DNA of 64,000 nucleotides from Nocardia vinacea NBRC 16497 (GCF_000308835.1 NZ_BAGN01000103.1:1-64000), one strand, 5' to 3'; numbered from the stretch's first letter, positions 8,073-18,072 are shown. Notes: a model not told the origin generated them from the sequence alone. Numbers and translations are program-made.

Positions 8073-9895
8073 CGCTCGTCTCCTATTGCGGTGCGGTGGT
8101 TTTCGGTGTCGATTGCCGATCGTTGGGATTGCCAGAACGCCGCGAACTTCCCACCTGGTGCGAGCAGTTCGGCGGGCCTGCCACGCTCGACGATGGACCC
8201 GTGTTCCAGCATCACGACGTTGTCGGCGTCGGCGATCGTCTCCAGGCGATGGGCGATGACGAGAATCGTCCGATCGCCTTCCAGCGCCGCCAATGCCTGA
8301 CGCACCGCCTGTTCGGTCTGCGGGTCGGCGAAGGCGGTCGCTTCGTCGAGCACCAGCACGGGCGTATCGGCGAGCAATGCGCGAGCGATCGAAATCCGCT
8401 GTGCCTCACCGCCGGACAGCCCGGCTTCCGCATCGATCACCGTGTTGTATCCGTGCGGCAGCTCGAGAATTCGGTCGTGGATATTCGCCAGCCGGGCGGC
8501 GCGAACCACGTCGTCGCGGTCGGCATGCGGTACCGCCAGCGCGATATTGTCCGCGACCGACGCGCGCAGCAGACGAACATCCTGGAAGACGAAGGAGACC
8601 ATCCGGTACAGCTCCCGACTGCCGAGTTCACGCAGATCGACACCGCCGAGGACGACCGAACCGTGCGTCGGGTCGAAGAACCGCGGCAAAAGCTGGACCA
8701 GCGTGGACTTTCCGCTGCCCGACGGCCCGACGATCGCGGTGACCGTCCCCGGCTCCAACACCAGGTCGATGCCGCGCAGCACCTCGTGCTCATCGTCGTA
8801 ACCGAATCGAACATCGCGCAGTTCCACCCGGTGGCCCTGAGGCGCGATCGGGTGCGCGGGCTCCGGAAGCGACCGCACCGCAAGCACGTCCCGGATCCGT
8901 CCGACCGCACGCCCGGCCGCCTGCATATCGTCGAAGCCGTGGCCGAGGGCCGCCACCGGAGCGGTCAGGCCGAGTCCGAGCAGCAGGAACGGCAGCAGAT
9001 CGGCCGGCGCCATGCCACCATTCGTGATCAGAAACGCACCGCCGATCAGCACGACCAGCAGCACGAACGGTGGTGACAGTGCCAGCTGCATTCCTGCGGC
9101 GATCGCGGAGACACCGTGCACCCATCGGTAGAAGGTGGCGACGAAATCATCTGCGGCCGTGCGGAATTTCCGGTGGGCGCGCCCGGATCCGCCGAATGCC
9201 TTGACGACTGAGATGCCCTGTACGAATTCGACGGCGGAATTCGAGATCCGCCCCATGGCAGCATCGAACTCTTCCTGCTCGCGCTGCCGCTTCGGGGTCA
9301 TCATCAGCGGGACCAGCGCCACCGCCGACACCACCGGTATCAGTGTGATCAGCGTGAGCCGCCAGTCGATGGTGAACAGATAGATAAGCGACACCAATGG
9401 CACGACGAATGCGGCGACGAGCGCGCCGGGTGTGTGGGCGATGAACGGGTGCACGGCGCTTACGTCCTCACCCACCACCTTTGCCAGCTCACCGGTTCGG
9501 CGCCGGGAGAACCAGCCGATCGGCACGCGCCCCAACCGTGCTGCCAGGTGCCTGCGGAACGACAGTTGCACCTGACCGTCGACGATATGCCCGATTCCGG
9601 ACGATGCGGCCGTGAAAAGCAGTCGAACCAACAAGCCGATCGCACCCGCTGTCACGACGGTCCGGACGTGACCGTGATCTATCGGGCCGGGCGACAACAG
9701 AATTCGCCCCAATTCGACGACCGCCAGCAGCGGCGCCAGACCCGCGACAGCACCGATGACCTGCAGGATGACAACGGCGGCGAAACTACGGACATGCGGC
9801 CGCAGCAGCCCCGCCAGGCCCTGTTCCCGCGCGGGCTCGGCCGCCGATGGTGGTGCGGCTTGTTCCCTCGTCTCGGCGAGGTCGTTGGTACTCAT
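8069..9895 (-). CDS. ABC transporter, fused membrane and ATPase domains (first subunit)
   Basis: A 608-residue partner of the subunit downstream. The N-terminal 27 residues are polar and the membrane domain spans about 35-320. Walker A is GPSGSGKS (390-397), the signature LSGGEAQ (493-499), and Walker B VLVLDE (513-518) followed by ATAFAD. The ATG at 9895 overlaps the esterase stop (ATGA, 9892-9895); the frame is open much further upstream, but that part is only the esterase gene read in another frame. The nucleotide-binding sites of both subunits look active, unlike heterodimers with one dead site. Translational coupling to an esterase hints that the cargo is an ester, such as a siderophore or lipid, that is processed in the cell. 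Confidence 0.87.
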   Translation of the reverse strand: MSTNDLAETREQAAPPSAAEPAREQGLAGLLRPHVRSFAAVVILQVIGAVAGLAPLLAVVELGRILLSPGPIDHGHVRTVVTAGAIGLLVRLLFTAASSGIGHIVDGQVQLSFRRHLAARLGRVPIGWFSRRRTGELAKVVGEDVSAVHPFIAHTPGALVAAFVVPLVSLIYLFTIDWRLTLITLIPVVSAVALVPLMMTPKRQREQEEFDAAMGRISNSAVEFVQGISVVKAFGGSGRAHRKFRTAADDFVATFYRWVHGVSAIAAGMQLALSPPFVLLVVLIGGAFLITNGGMAPADLLPFLLLGLGLTAPVAALGHGFDDMQAAGRAVGRIRDVLAVRSLPEPAHPIAPQGHRVELRDVRFGYDDEHEVLRGIDLVLEPGTVTAIVGPSGSGKSTLVQLLPRFFDPTHGSVVLGGVDLRELGSRELYRMVSFVFQDVRLLRASVADNIALAVPHADRDDVVRAARLANIHDRILELPHGYNTVIDAEAGLSGGEAQRISIARALLADTPVLVLDEATAFADPQTEQAVRQALAALEGDRTILVIAHRLETIADADNVVMLEHGSIVERGRPAELLAPGGKFAAFWQSQRSAIDTENHRTAIGDER

Positions 9896-10794
9896 CGCGA
9901 TTCGGCCGTGGCGCGGCGCAGTGCGGCGGCGAGTGCGGCGATCTGGCGCTGTGACACCTCGGCGGACAGGAATGCCTGTGACCCGTGGAATGTTCCTGGC
10001 CACTGGTGCAATTCGACCGGCACGCCCGCTTGCAGCAGGCGCAGCGCGTAGTCGATACCCTCGTCGCGGTTCGGGTCGAACTCCGCAGTGGCGATGTAGG
10101 CGGGTGGCAGCCCGGACAGATCGGTGGCCCGAGCAGGCGCGGCGTACTGCGAGGCCGGTGCGGAACCGAGGTAGTGCCGCCACGAGGCGGTGACCACGTC
10201 ACGATTCACCCAGGGCGTGTCGGTGAACTGCCGCGCCGACCATGTCTGCTGCCGATCGTCGAGTTCGGGCTCGTTGAGCAGCTGGAAGCGGATCGGCGGC
10301 CCTTGCCGGTCCCGCGCCCGCAACGCCACCTGGGCCGCGAGTCCGCCACCTGCGCTGTGACCACCGACCGCGATCCGGTCCGGATCGATACCCAGTTCGG
10401 CCGCGTGCTCCGCCGTCCAGGTAAGCACGGCATAGGCATCATCGAGGGCGGCTGGGAATCGATGCTCGGGAGACAGGCGGTAGTTCACCGAGATCACCAC
10501 CGCGCCGGAGCCTTCCGCGATCCGGGCGGCCCAGGGGTCCTCGGTGTCCAGGTCGCCCATGACCCATCCGCCGCCGTGCATCCAAACGACGGCGCCTCGA
10601 GCCTGGTGTGGACGGTAGATCCGCACGGAGACGTCTGGATCGGCGGGCACTGTGCGCTCATCGATCACCAGGCCCACGATGTCCGAGGCGCGCCTCGCGG
10701 TGACGTGCGCGGCGTACTGTTTGCGCGCGGCAACCGGATCGGTCAGATCGAGCTCCGGGAGAAATGCGATGAATGCTTCCAGTTCGGGGTCCAT
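9892..10794 (-). CDS. Alpha/beta hydrolase, hormone-sensitive-lipase family esterase
   Basis: A 300-residue cytosolic esterase of the HSL (family IV) group. The oxyanion motif HGGG is at 73-76, the nucleophile S147 in GHSAGG, the acid D240 in FDPNRDEG and the base H270 in GTFHGSQAF: the full triad. ATG 10794 (MDPELEAF) is taken as the start; an upstream ATG at 10836 adds 14 unconserved residues. It is the first gene of an operon with the two ABC subunits (4-base overlap) and is divergent, 96 bases apart, from a PucR-like regulator. It may hydrolyse the compound carried by the transporter, as ferric-siderophore esterases do, though those are usually a different family. The substrate is unknown. 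Confidence 0.88.
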   Translation of the reverse strand: MDPELEAFIAFLPELDLTDPVAARKQYAAHVTARRASDIVGLVIDERTVPADPDVSVRIYRPHQARGAVVWMHGGGWVMGDLDTEDPWAARIAEGSGAVVISVNYRLSPEHRFPAALDDAYAVLTWTAEHAAELGIDPDRIAVGGHSAGGGLAAQVALRARDRQGPPIRFQLLNEPELDDRQQTWSARQFTDTPWVNRDVVTASWRHYLGSAPASQYAAPARATDLSGLPPAYIATAEFDPNRDEGIDYALRLLQAGVPVELHQWPGTFHGSQAFLSAEVSQRQIAALAAALRRATAESR

Positions 10795-10890
10795 GCGATC
10801 ATCTTCACGGCCGCCACCCCGGAGATCATCCGCCATCCGTTGGGCATCCGCTCCGATTCACGCACCGATCGGCGCATATATCCTGCTGCC

Positions 10891-11925
10891 ATGGAGGCAC
10901 TGGTCGTACGGCTCTCGGGACTGGATTCGTACGCCGAAGGGGTGATCCGCATCGTCGCGTTCTACGACACGCTGATGCGCCGCCGAGTGGATCTTCCGGC
11001 GCTCGCCCGAGCCTCGGCGGGGCTGGCCGAATGTGTGGCCGGGATCCGGCTGCACGGCACCGGCCGGGCGATCCGCGTCTCGCCCGAGGGCAAGGAAGCG
11101 TCCATCCCCCAGGCACCCGAGACCACCACGGCTCCGATCATCCTCGACGACGAGGAGATCGGCACGGTGTGGCTGGAACGCGCCGATGGGCCAGGCCAGC
11201 TCGACGAAGTGCTGTTGGATCGGCTCGCCATCGCCGTCGCGGCAACCGTGGATCGATACGGCCCCGCCCGCACCACCATGGCCGACCCCGCCCTCGTCGA
11301 ACTGGTGATCAGCGCCGACAGCGACGAAGTGGCGAGGGAGCGGGCGTTGCGGCTCTTGGGCTTTGCCGCCGACCTGCCGGTGCGCGTCGTGGCCGTCCGC
11401 TCACAGCTTCCGCTCGACCAGGTCGGCAGCCTCGTTTGCCCGGCCCGCCCGGTGAAAGCGGCAGCCATCGCCGACGTCGGTGTCATCCTGGCGACCGGCC
11501 TCGACCCGGCGCGGTTTCCGGCAGGCGTGCACGCCGGCATCGGCCCCGCCGACCGACCCGACCGGTCCTGGCGGGAAGCCCGCACCGCCCTGCGCTTCGC
11601 CAGCCCACGCCAGCCGATCGTGCACTACGACGATTTGGGCGCGTCGGCCTTGCTCGCGCACGTGCCCCAGACCGTCGTGCGCGACAATGCCGATGTTGCC
11701 GCTATTGCCCGATTGGCAAGCACCCCAGAGGATCTGGAGACGCTGGATACCTACTGCGCCACTGCCTCGCTGCGCCGGGCCGCCGAACTGCTCCACCTGC
11801 ACCACAGCAGCGTCTCGCGCCGAATTGATCAGATCGGAAGGGCGCTGGGCATCGACCTGACCGACCCGACCGGGTTGTTCCGGGCCAGAATCGCGCTCGC
11901 CACATGGCGGCTCCTCGACGGCTGA
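10891..11925 (+). CDS. PucR-type transcriptional regulator
   Basis: A 344-residue protein. Its last ~50 residues carry a PucR C-terminal helix-turn-helix: YCATASLRRAAELLHLHHSS, then VSRRIDQIGRALGIDL and FRARIALATWRLL. The N-terminal ~150 residues have a GAF-like sensory pattern (IILDDEEIGTVWLERAD) but no assignable ligand site; the middle follows the PucR/CdaR layout. The ATG at 10891 is chosen because the open frame upstream lies over the divergent esterase. The placing suggests that it controls the esterase/ABC operon, and the sensed compound may be what the transporter carries. A strong stem-loop follows the stop. Confidence 0.75.
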   Translation: MEALVVRLSGLDSYAEGVIRIVAFYDTLMRRRVDLPALARASAGLAECVAGIRLHGTGRAIRVSPEGKEASIPQAPETTTAPIILDDEEIGTVWLERADGPGQLDEVLLDRLAIAVAATVDRYGPARTTMADPALVELVISADSDEVARERALRLLGFAADLPVRVVAVRSQLPLDQVGSLVCPARPVKAAAIADVGVILATGLDPARFPAGVHAGIGPADRPDRSWREARTALRFASPRQPIVHYDDLGASALLAHVPQTVVRDNADVAAIARLASTPEDLETLDTYCATASLRRAAELLHLHHSSVSRRIDQIGRALGIDLTDPTGLFRARIALATWRLLDG

Positions 11926-11935
11926 GAATATGGAT

Positions 11936-11977
11936 CAGTGCCCCGCAACGAGCGGTGAAACTCGTTGCGGGGCACTG
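11936..11977. terminator. Strong bidirectional terminator
   Basis: A perfect 17-base stem (CAGTGCCCCGCAACGAG, 11936-11952, with its complement at 11961-11977) and an 8-base loop lie between the convergent PucR-like gene and the ABC permease gene. No T-run follows. Confidence 0.85.
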
Positions 11978-11988
11978 CTATCCGAATC

Positions 11989-13626
11989 TCAGCGCAGATC
12001 GCGGCGGCGGAAGCCCGCGATCCCGGCCCCGAGCAGCACGGTCACGATCCCGAGCAGCCACAGGATCGGTGTGGCCTCGAAGGATGCGCCGGGCAGCTTC
12101 GGCGGATGTGCGAAGGGAACCAGATCGCGGACCCACTGCGGGAGTCCGTCGAGCGCACCGATGACGAAGATGATGATCATCGTGCTCAGCACGCCCCAGG
12201 CGACCGGCGTGTAGCGGGGCGCGAGCCCGTAGATCGCCACCGTGATCGCGGTGAGCACCCACACCGCGGGCAGTTGTACCGCCGCGGCGCCGAGGCAGTC
12301 GCCGAGCTTGCCCGCCAGATCGCCATCCGAGATGCCGTAGATGACGCCGACGGCCGTACCCGCGAGGAACAACAGCACCACCGGTCCGAGCAGCGCGATG
12401 CCGATATGGCTGAGCGCGTAGCGTTCTCGGCTCACCGAACCGGCCAGTGTGGCCTCGGCGCGCTGGCCGGACTCCTCCTCGTGCAGTCGCAGTACGGCCG
12501 AGATGGAGTAGGCCGAGGCCGCGATGGCCAGCATGCCGAGGGCGAAGGTGATGAACGAATTCTGCAGCACATCCGTGCCGCCCATCCGGGTGATCACGTC
12601 GCGCACCTGCTTGCTGTTGTCGAGCATATCGCCGACGCTGTTGATGGCGCCGCCCATCAGCGATCCGTAGAGCACGAAGCCGATGGACCAGGCCAGCAGC
12701 GAGCCGCGCTGCAGTCGCCATGCCAGTCCGGATGGACCCGAAAGCGCGGGAGCAGCGACCGGTGCGCCGGGCCGCTCGGCGAGCAGGCCCGATCCGGTAT
12801 CACGTTGCCGCAGTAGTGCATACGCGACGGCGGTGGTCACAACGGCGACGGTGAGCAGCGGGATCAGCACCCACCAGCGCTCATCGGCGTATGGCCGCAT
12901 ATTGATACACCAGCCGAGCGGCGAGAACCACGACAGCACACCGTTTCCGGCGTCGCCGACCGCGCGCAGCGCGAAGGCGGTGCCGAGTGCGCCGAATGCC
13001 ACTCCGCGCGCGACCCGCGCACCCACGCTCACCTGCGCCGCGACGGCGGCGACCCCGGCCCAGGCCAGACCGGACCCGCCGAGCGTCGCGCCATAGGCCA
13101 GCGAACCGGCGGCGGGCAGGTCACTGCCGTACAGCGCGAGAGCACTCAGGATGGCGACGATCAGACAGCCGGTCGCCGTCATGATCATGGCGGCGGTCAA
13201 CCCCGCGTAGCGGCCGACGCTGGTGGCGCCGACCAACTCCGCGCGACCGGACTCCTCCTCGACCCGAGTGTGCCGGATGACGGAGAGGATCGTCGCGATC
13301 GCGATCATCGCGTAGAACGGCCCGGCCTTCCACAGCCCGACCGAACCGAGATCGGTGCTGAAGACCGGCCCGTACATGGCAATGAGCGCCGGACTTTCCA
13401 TGACCGACTTCGCCGCATGATCGAGGTCGGCCTGCGTGGTGTAGACGGCCTTGGCGCTGCTGACATAGGCGGCGGGCAGCAGTCCGAAGGCGAATACCCA
13501 CAGCGGCAATACGATTCGGTCGCGACGCAGGAACAGTCGCAGCAATTGGGCGGTACCGGCGAAGTCGGCCGACCCGCGCACGGCGGGCGTGGCGTAATGC
13601 CTGCCGCCCACGGTTGCGGTTGTCAT
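11989..13626 (-). CDS. ABC-2 type exporter permease (tetronasin-export type)
   Basis: A 545-residue integral membrane protein with about twelve helices in two similar halves, the layout of actinobacterial antibiotic-export permeases such as Rv1217c and the Streptomyces TnrB3-like proteins. Repeated marks are [17 protein letters not shown] near residue 125 and [20 protein letters not shown] near 385, one in each half. It starts in an ATGA overlap with the ATPase gene (13623-13626) and is the last gene of the TetR/ATPase/permease operon. In M. tuberculosis the matching set is described as a drug and lipid efflux system controlled by Rv1219c (RaaS). The substrate here is inferred only from that likeness. 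Confidence 0.85.
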   Translation of the reverse strand: MTTATVGGRHYATPAVRGSADFAGTAQLLRLFLRRDRIVLPLWVFAFGLLPAAYVSSAKAVYTTQADLDHAAKSVMESPALIAMYGPVFSTDLGSVGLWKAGPFYAMIAIATILSVIRHTRVEEESGRAELVGATSVGRYAGLTAAMIMTATGCLIVAILSALALYGSDLPAAGSLAYGATLGGSGLAWAGVAAVAAQVSVGARVARGVAFGALGTAFALRAVGDAGNGVLSWFSPLGWCINMRPYADERWWVLIPLLTVAVVTTAVAYALLRQRDTGSGLLAERPGAPVAAPALSGPSGLAWRLQRGSLLAWSIGFVLYGSLMGGAINSVGDMLDNSKQVRDVITRMGGTDVLQNSFITFALGMLAIAASAYSISAVLRLHEEESGQRAEATLAGSVSRERYALSHIGIALLGPVVLLFLAGTAVGVIYGISDGDLAGKLGDCLGAAAVQLPAVWVLTAITVAIYGLAPRYTPVAWGVLSTMIIIFVIGALDGLPQWVRDLVPFAHPPKLPGASFEATPILWLLGIVTVLLGAGIAGFRRRDLR

Positions 13627-14555
13627 GATCCCACCTTCTGCATGGTCGCGGTCGCCTGCTCCGAGGTCGCGCCGTCGACGTGGTAGTGCCGCATGAACAG
13701 CTCCTCCAGCGTCGGCGGCGCACTGGTGAGGCTGCGCACACCGGTATCGCCGAGGACCCGGATCAACTCACCGAGATGTTCACCCTCCACCTGGCAGCGC
13801 AGCGTCGACCCGTCGAGCTCGATATCCTCGACACCCGGTATCCGGCTGAGATCGCCTGGGTCGCCGAGCAATTCGGCGGTGATGGAGGTCCGCGAGAGGT
13901 GTCGCATATCCGACAGCGATCCGCTCTCGACGGTGCGTCCGGCCCGGATGATGGTCACCCGGTCGCACAGCACCTCTACCTCGGACAGGATGTGGCTGGA
14001 CAGCAGCACCGTGGTGCCGCGCTGGTTGGCCTCCTCGACGCATTCGCGAAATACCTGCTCCATCAAGGGATCCAGGCCCGAGGTCGGTTCGTCGAGCAGC
14101 AGCAGGCGCACATCTGAGGCGAGCGCGGAGATCAATGCGACCTTCTGCCGATTGCCCTTGGAGTAGGTGCGGGCCTTCTTGCGCGGATCCAGATCGAACC
14201 GCTCGATCAATTCGGCGCGACGCTGCGGGTTGATTTCACCGCGCATTCTCGCCAATAGGTCGATGGTTTCCCCGCCGGATAAAGATGGCCATAGTGTGAC
14301 ATCGCCTGGTACATAAGCGATTTCGCGGTGCAGTTCGACCGCATCGGTCCACGGGTCGCGCCCGAGCAGCCGCGCCTCGCCGGAGCTGGCGCGCAGGATC
14401 CCCAGCAGGATACGGATGGTGGTCGACTTACCCGCGCCGTTCGGGCCGAGGAAGCCATGGATTTCGCCCTCGCGGACCGCGAGATCCAGCCCGTTGAGGG
14501 CGGCGAAGTGACCGAAGTTCTTGTGCAGGTCGCGAACTTCGATGATGTCGGACAT
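13623..14555 (-). CDS. ABC exporter ATPase subunit
   Basis: A 310-residue ATPase partner of the permease. Walker A is GPNGAGKST (37-45) and Walker B LLLLDE (151-156). The signature reads YSKGNRQ (131-137) in place of LSGGQ, usual for this drug-export subfamily. The switch histidine is in [11 protein letters not shown]. The C-terminal ~90 residues form the extra domain typical of CcmA/DrrA-like ATPases and end in [12 protein letters not shown]. Its ATG shares one base with the TetR stop (TGATG), and its own stop overlaps the permease start, so the whole operon is translationally coupled. Confidence 0.92.
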   Translation of the reverse strand: MSDIIEVRDLHKNFGHFAALNGLDLAVREGEIHGFLGPNGAGKSTTIRILLGILRASSGEARLLGRDPWTDAVELHREIAYVPGDVTLWPSLSGGETIDLLARMRGEINPQRRAELIERFDLDPRKKARTYSKGNRQKVALISALASDVRLLLLDEPTSGLDPLMEQVFRECVEEANQRGTTVLLSSHILSEVEVLCDRVTIIRAGRTVESGSLSDMRHLSRTSITAELLGDPGDLSRIPGVEDIELDGSTLRCQVEGEHLGELIRVLGDTGVRSLTSAPPTLEELFMRHYHVDGATSEQATATMQKVGS

Positions 14556-15190
14556 CAGGTCTCCTTGGTAAGGGTGTCCAAAATCGTTGGGTCAGTCAGG
14601 AATCCCTGGGTGTAGAGCTCCGCGGCGGGCAGCATGAACTCCTCGGTCAAGGTGCGAACGAGCTTGCGGTAGTCCAGCTTTTCGCCGCGTTGCTGCAGCA
14701 GGGTGAAGTACAGAACGGTCGCGCCGACATTGACCATCGTCAGATATCTGGCCCGCGCGGCCGGATCACGGCTCGGCTTGAGGGTGCCCGCCTCGACGCC
14801 TGCCTGGATGTAGTCCTCGGCATCCGAGATCATGTGTTCGAGCAATGATTCGGCCAAGGGTCCGCCCGCCTGCAAGCTGCGCACCATGTAGGCGACCAGC
14901 GGGCCGTAAGCCTCGATCTCGGACATCGCGTCGAGCATGCTTTTCGCGACGTTCGTCTCGGTGGCGGTCTTCCACTTCTGGTCCCGGATCAACTCCAGCA
15001 CCCGCTCGTCGCAGGCGGCCCGCAGGCCGTCCTTGGAACCGAAGTGATGGTTGACCAGTCCGGGGGAGACACCGGCCGCTGCGGCGATAGCGCGCACTCC
15101 GACCTGGAATCCGTTGTCGCCGAACACCTCGATCGCGATATCGCGAATGCGGGCGGCGGTGGTGAGATCCGAATTCGGGGTCGACGTCAT
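14555..15190 (-). CDS. TetR-family repressor, RaaS (Rv1219c)-like
   Basis: A 211-residue TetR protein. The N-terminal helix-turn-helix reads [20 protein letters not shown] then [11 protein letters not shown], very like Rv1219c as I remember it (GFGVGLRAIAEAAGVSAALV then IHHFGSKEGLR). The ligand domain shares [18 protein letters not shown] and [19 protein letters not shown] 15190 is chosen over 15199 because AGGA lies 8 bases ahead of it. It heads the operon with the exporter genes and most likely represses both itself and them through the 38-base palindrome at 15235-15272. RaaS in mycobacteria is linked to antibiotic tolerance through efflux control; the same job here is an inference from likeness and gene order. 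Confidence 0.9.
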   Translation of the reverse strand: MTSTPNSDLTTAARIRDIAIEVFGDNGFQVGVRAIAAAAGVSPGLVNHHFGSKDGLRAACDERVLELIRDQKWKTATETNVAKSMLDAMSEIEAYGPLVAYMVRSLQAGGPLAESLLEHMISDAEDYIQAGVEAGTLKPSRDPAARARYLTMVNVGATVLYFTLLQQRGEKLDYRKLVRTLTEEFMLPAAELYTQGFLTDPTILDTLTKET

Positions 15191-15234
15191 GCGGCGCATC
15201 CTAGTCGGGCGGATCCTTGCGATACGGCTCTCTG

Positions 15235-15272
15235 GTTGAACACATGTTTAGTATATTAAACACTCGTTCAAC
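15235..15272. promoter_or_regulatory. Large palindromic TetR operator
   Basis: An inverted repeat of two 16-base arms around GTATAT: outer GTTGAAC (15235-15241) / GTTCAAC (15266-15272) and inner TGTTTA (15245-15250) / TAAACA (15257-15262), with 13 of 16 pairs matching. It lies 45-82 bases upstream of the TetR start and about 140 bases before the divergent acyl-CoA oxidase-like gene. The size fits two TetR dimers. Confidence 0.7.
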
Positions 15273-15395
15273 CGCAAAGCAAGTGTGCGGCGAAGATGTC
15301 GTGTCACGATTTTTGTCGCTGACGAAACCACTGGTGAGAGCGCTGAGGGTGGAACGCCATCGGCGCGATGTGGCCGCCGGATGACGGCGAAACGC

Positions 15396-15401
15396 TAGTG
15401 T
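15396..15401 (+). promoter_or_regulatory. -10 element of a likely leaderless transcript
   Basis: TAGTGT lies exactly 7 bases before the ATG of the acyl-CoA oxidase-like gene, which would place the transcription start at or next to the start codon. There is no ribosome-binding sequence before that ATG, which fits a leaderless mRNA. No clear -35 is seen. Confidence 0.4.
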
Positions 15402-15408
15402 CGGTGCT

Positions 15409-17361
15409 ATGGCTGACACCGAGAATCCCTCGACATCGGACCACCTTCGCGACGCACTCGACGGCCCGTGGCGCGCGGTTCGCGCCGAGGCCAGGGTGCA
15501 ACTTGCCGGAGACCAGTTCACCGGCGATCCGTATCTCGACTACCACGCCGCGCGGGCACGGGTGCTCGAGCAGATGCGGGCGATCGCGTCGATGGGCTAC
15601 GCCGAGCGTGGTTTCCGACGCGAGAACGGGGGCACGGGGGAGCCCGGTGAGGCGGTGGTCGGGTTGGAGATGTTGGCCTACGCGGACCTGTCGCTGTGGG
15701 TGAAATCGGGTGTGCAGTGGGGGTTGTTCGGCGGGGCCGTGGAGAACCTCGGGACCGAACGGCATCGCGATGTGGTCAAGCGGTTGATATCACTGGATCT
15801 GCTCGGCTGTTTCGCGATGACCGAATCCGGACACGGCAGCGATGTCGCGAATCTGGAGACGACCGCGACCTATGATCCGCAGACCCAGGAGTTCGTCGTC
15901 CATTCGCCGACACCGTCGGCTCGCAAGGACTACATCGGGGGTGCGGCCGAACATGCCGGGATGGCAGCGGTTTTCGCGCAGTTGATCACCGAGGAGACGA
16001 GTCAGGGCGTGCACTGCTTCCTGGTGCCGATCCGGGATGAACACGGCGCCGACCTGCCGGGTGTGACCACCTACGACGACGGCCTCAAGGGCGGCCTGCT
16101 CGGTGTCGACAACGGCCGCATCGTCTTCGATCAGGTCCGCATCCCTCGGGAGAACCTGCTCAACCGGTACGCCGACGTCGCGCCGGACGGCACCTACAGC
16201 TCGGATATCGAGAATCCCAGCCGCCGATTCTTCACCACGCTCGGCACCTTGGTGCGCGGGCGGGTCAGCGTCGGGGGTGCGGCCGCGGCGGGTGCGCGGG
16301 TCGCATTGAGCATTGCCACGCGATACGCACTGAAGCGCCGCCAATTCTCGGATCCGGACAGCGGCCAGGAGACCTTGCTGCTGGACTATCGCAGTCATCA
16401 GCGCCGGCTGCTGCCCTTGATCGCGCGGTCGTATGCGCTTGCCTTCGCGCAGAACGATCTGGTCCGCCGCATGCATCTGGTGCAGACCGGTCAGGATCTC
16501 GATCCCGGTGCACAGCGCGCCCTGGAGAAGCGGGCCGCCGGTCTAAAGGTCGCACAGACCGGATTCGCCACCCGTGCCATCCAGGAATGTCGCGAAGCCT
16601 GCGGCGGCGCGGGCTATCTCACCGAGAATCGGCTCGTCACACTGAAGGCCGATACCGATGTGTTCACCACCTTCGAGGGCGACAATGTCGTACTGACCCA
16701 GCTGGTGGCCAAGGAACTGCTCACCGCCTACTCCGATGAGATCCGCGATCTGGACGCGCTCGGCTGGGTGCGCTTCGCCGCCACCATGGCCGGTGATGTG
16801 GTCCGCAAGCGTTCCGGTGTGCGCCAACTGATCCAGACGCTGCGCGACCGCAGTGACGACACCGTGGACGACGGCGACCTGTCCCGCCGCTCGGTGCAGC
16901 TGCAGTTGTTCGCCGATCGCGAGGACTATCTGGTGCGCACCGCCGGACACCGGCTGCGGGCCCGTGCGAAGGACACCGCACCGTTCGAGGCGTTCAACAA
17001 TGCGCAGGACCACATCCTCGCTGCGGGCGCCGCACATATCGATCGACTGATTCTCGAGGCGTTCATCGAAGGTATTGCCGGAATTGCGGATCCGGAGGCG
17101 CGCGAACTCGCCGAGACCGTCTGCGATCTGTACGTCTACTCGCTACTCGAGGAGAATCAGGCGTGGTTCATCATGCACCGGTTCATGTCGGTGGAACGTG
17201 CGAAGGCCGTGCGTCGCGGTGTCAATGAACTGGTCGACCGGCTGCGACCGGAGGCGCTGACGCTGGTCGAGGGTATGGGTGTGCCGGAGAGCATGCTGCG
17301 TGCGGCACTGCTGGATGATTCGAGCGTGTTCGATCGGACCAGTACTCGTACAACGGTGTAG
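15409..17361 (+). CDS. Acyl-CoA dehydrogenase/oxidase family protein (long form)
   Basis: At 650 residues this is far longer than usual acyl-CoA dehydrogenases (~380-400) and has the layout of acyl-CoA oxidases: an N-terminal helical domain (to ~130), the FAD-binding beta domain with CFAMTESGHGSDVANLET (134-150), a C-terminal helical domain with ECREACGGAGYLTENRL and FTTFEGDNVVLTQLVAKELL (about 418-437), then a second helical extension of ~200 residues. It should oxidise an acyl-CoA to the trans-2-enoyl form with FAD, passing electrons to O2 or an electron carrier; which one cannot be read here. It is divergent from the TetR/exporter operon and so could share its regulator. No other beta-oxidation gene is adjacent. 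Confidence 0.9.
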   Translation: MADTENPSTSDHLRDALDGPWRAVRAEARVQLAGDQFTGDPYLDYHAARARVLEQMRAIASMGYAERGFRRENGGTGEPGEAVVGLEMLAYADLSLWVKSGVQWGLFGGAVENLGTERHRDVVKRLISLDLLGCFAMTESGHGSDVANLETTATYDPQTQEFVVHSPTPSARKDYIGGAAEHAGMAAVFAQLITEETSQGVHCFLVPIRDEHGADLPGVTTYDDGLKGGLLGVDNGRIVFDQVRIPRENLLNRYADVAPDGTYSSDIENPSRRFFTTLGTLVRGRVSVGGAAAAGARVALSIATRYALKRRQFSDPDSGQETLLLDYRSHQRRLLPLIARSYALAFAQNDLVRRMHLVQTGQDLDPGAQRALEKRAAGLKVAQTGFATRAIQECREACGGAGYLTENRLVTLKADTDVFTTFEGDNVVLTQLVAKELLTAYSDEIRDLDALGWVRFAATMAGDVVRKRSGVRQLIQTLRDRSDDTVDDGDLSRRSVQLQLFADREDYLVRTAGHRLRARAKDTAPFEAFNNAQDHILAAGAAHIDRLILEAFIEGIAGIADPEARELAETVCDLYVYSLLEENQAWFIMHRFMSVERAKAVRRGVNELVDRLRPEALTLVEGMGVPESMLRAALLDDSSVFDRTSTRTTV

Positions 17362-17366
17362 CGGAT

Positions 17367-18053
17367 CTAGGAATCGGTGCGCGGCTGCTCCGCGAGAAAA
17401 CGTTCGGTGAGCTTCCAGCACCCGACGACCAGCGCGATCGCCACCGCCGTGCCGCCGAGAATATCGGTGGGCAGGTGATAGCCGAGGCCGATCATGCCGA
17501 CCGCAGCGCAGACCAGTGCGGCGGTGGCGATCACGATGGTGCCGACGCGCGCCCGCATCGAGTCGGTCAGCACGACGAACGCGGTGGCGATCGCGACCAG
17601 ATGCACCGAATGTCCGCTCGGATATGCGAGATAGTCGTGCAGCGGTCGATCCCACAGCGCTTTGAGCACCCAGCTGTTGATTCCGACCACGATCTCGGGA
17701 ATCGCGACCATCGCCACAGCTCGCCGCCACTGCCTCCGATAGCCGAACCAGGCGGCGGCCGCGAGCAATAGCGGGATCAGGATGTAGCCGTTGCTCGGGA
17801 TCACCAGCGCCTCGTAGCCAACGGGATGGTCGTCCAGCGCCGAGTGGACCGGCTGGGCGAGCGCGCGATCCAAATCGGTGGCCGCGCCGTCGCCGGGGAA
17901 GGTCAGTGGCAGCGTAACCGCGATGCCGATGCAGACGAGCACCACGCACAGCGCGACGAGGTTCGCCCGTATCCGGGCGAGCCACACCTCCCATTTGACG
18001 ATCACCGCTCGACGATAGGGCACCCGCGAACAGACACCATCGGTCGCGGGCAC
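17367..18053 (-). CDS. PAP2-family membrane phosphatase
   Basis: A membrane protein with about six helices and the three PAP2 motifs: KALWDRP (131-137), PSGH (145-148) and GYHLPTD (191-197), with the catalytic histidines H148 and H193 and the supporting D197. These enzymes remove phosphate from lipid phosphates such as undecaprenyl pyrophosphate or phosphatidate on the outer face of the membrane. Two GTG starts are open, 18053 (228 residues) and 18005 (212 residues, beginning MIVKWEVWL); neither has a good ribosome site, and the shorter fits the usual family N-terminus. It ends 5 bases from the convergent acyl-CoA gene and follows the NERD-like gene by 19 bases, probably one transcript. Confidence 0.88.
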   Translation of the reverse strand: MPATDGVCSRVPYRRAVIVKWEVWLARIRANLVALCVVLVCIGIAVTLPLTFPGDGAATDLDRALAQPVHSALDDHPVGYEALVIPSNGYILIPLLLAAAAWFGYRRQWRRAVAMVAIPEIVVGINSWVLKALWDRPLHDYLAYPSGHSVHLVAIATAFVVLTDSMRARVGTIVIATAALVCAAVGMIGLGYHLPTDILGGTAVAIALVVGCWKLTERFLAEQPRTDS

Positions 18054-18072
18054 ACGCAGCCGACGCCCGTCC

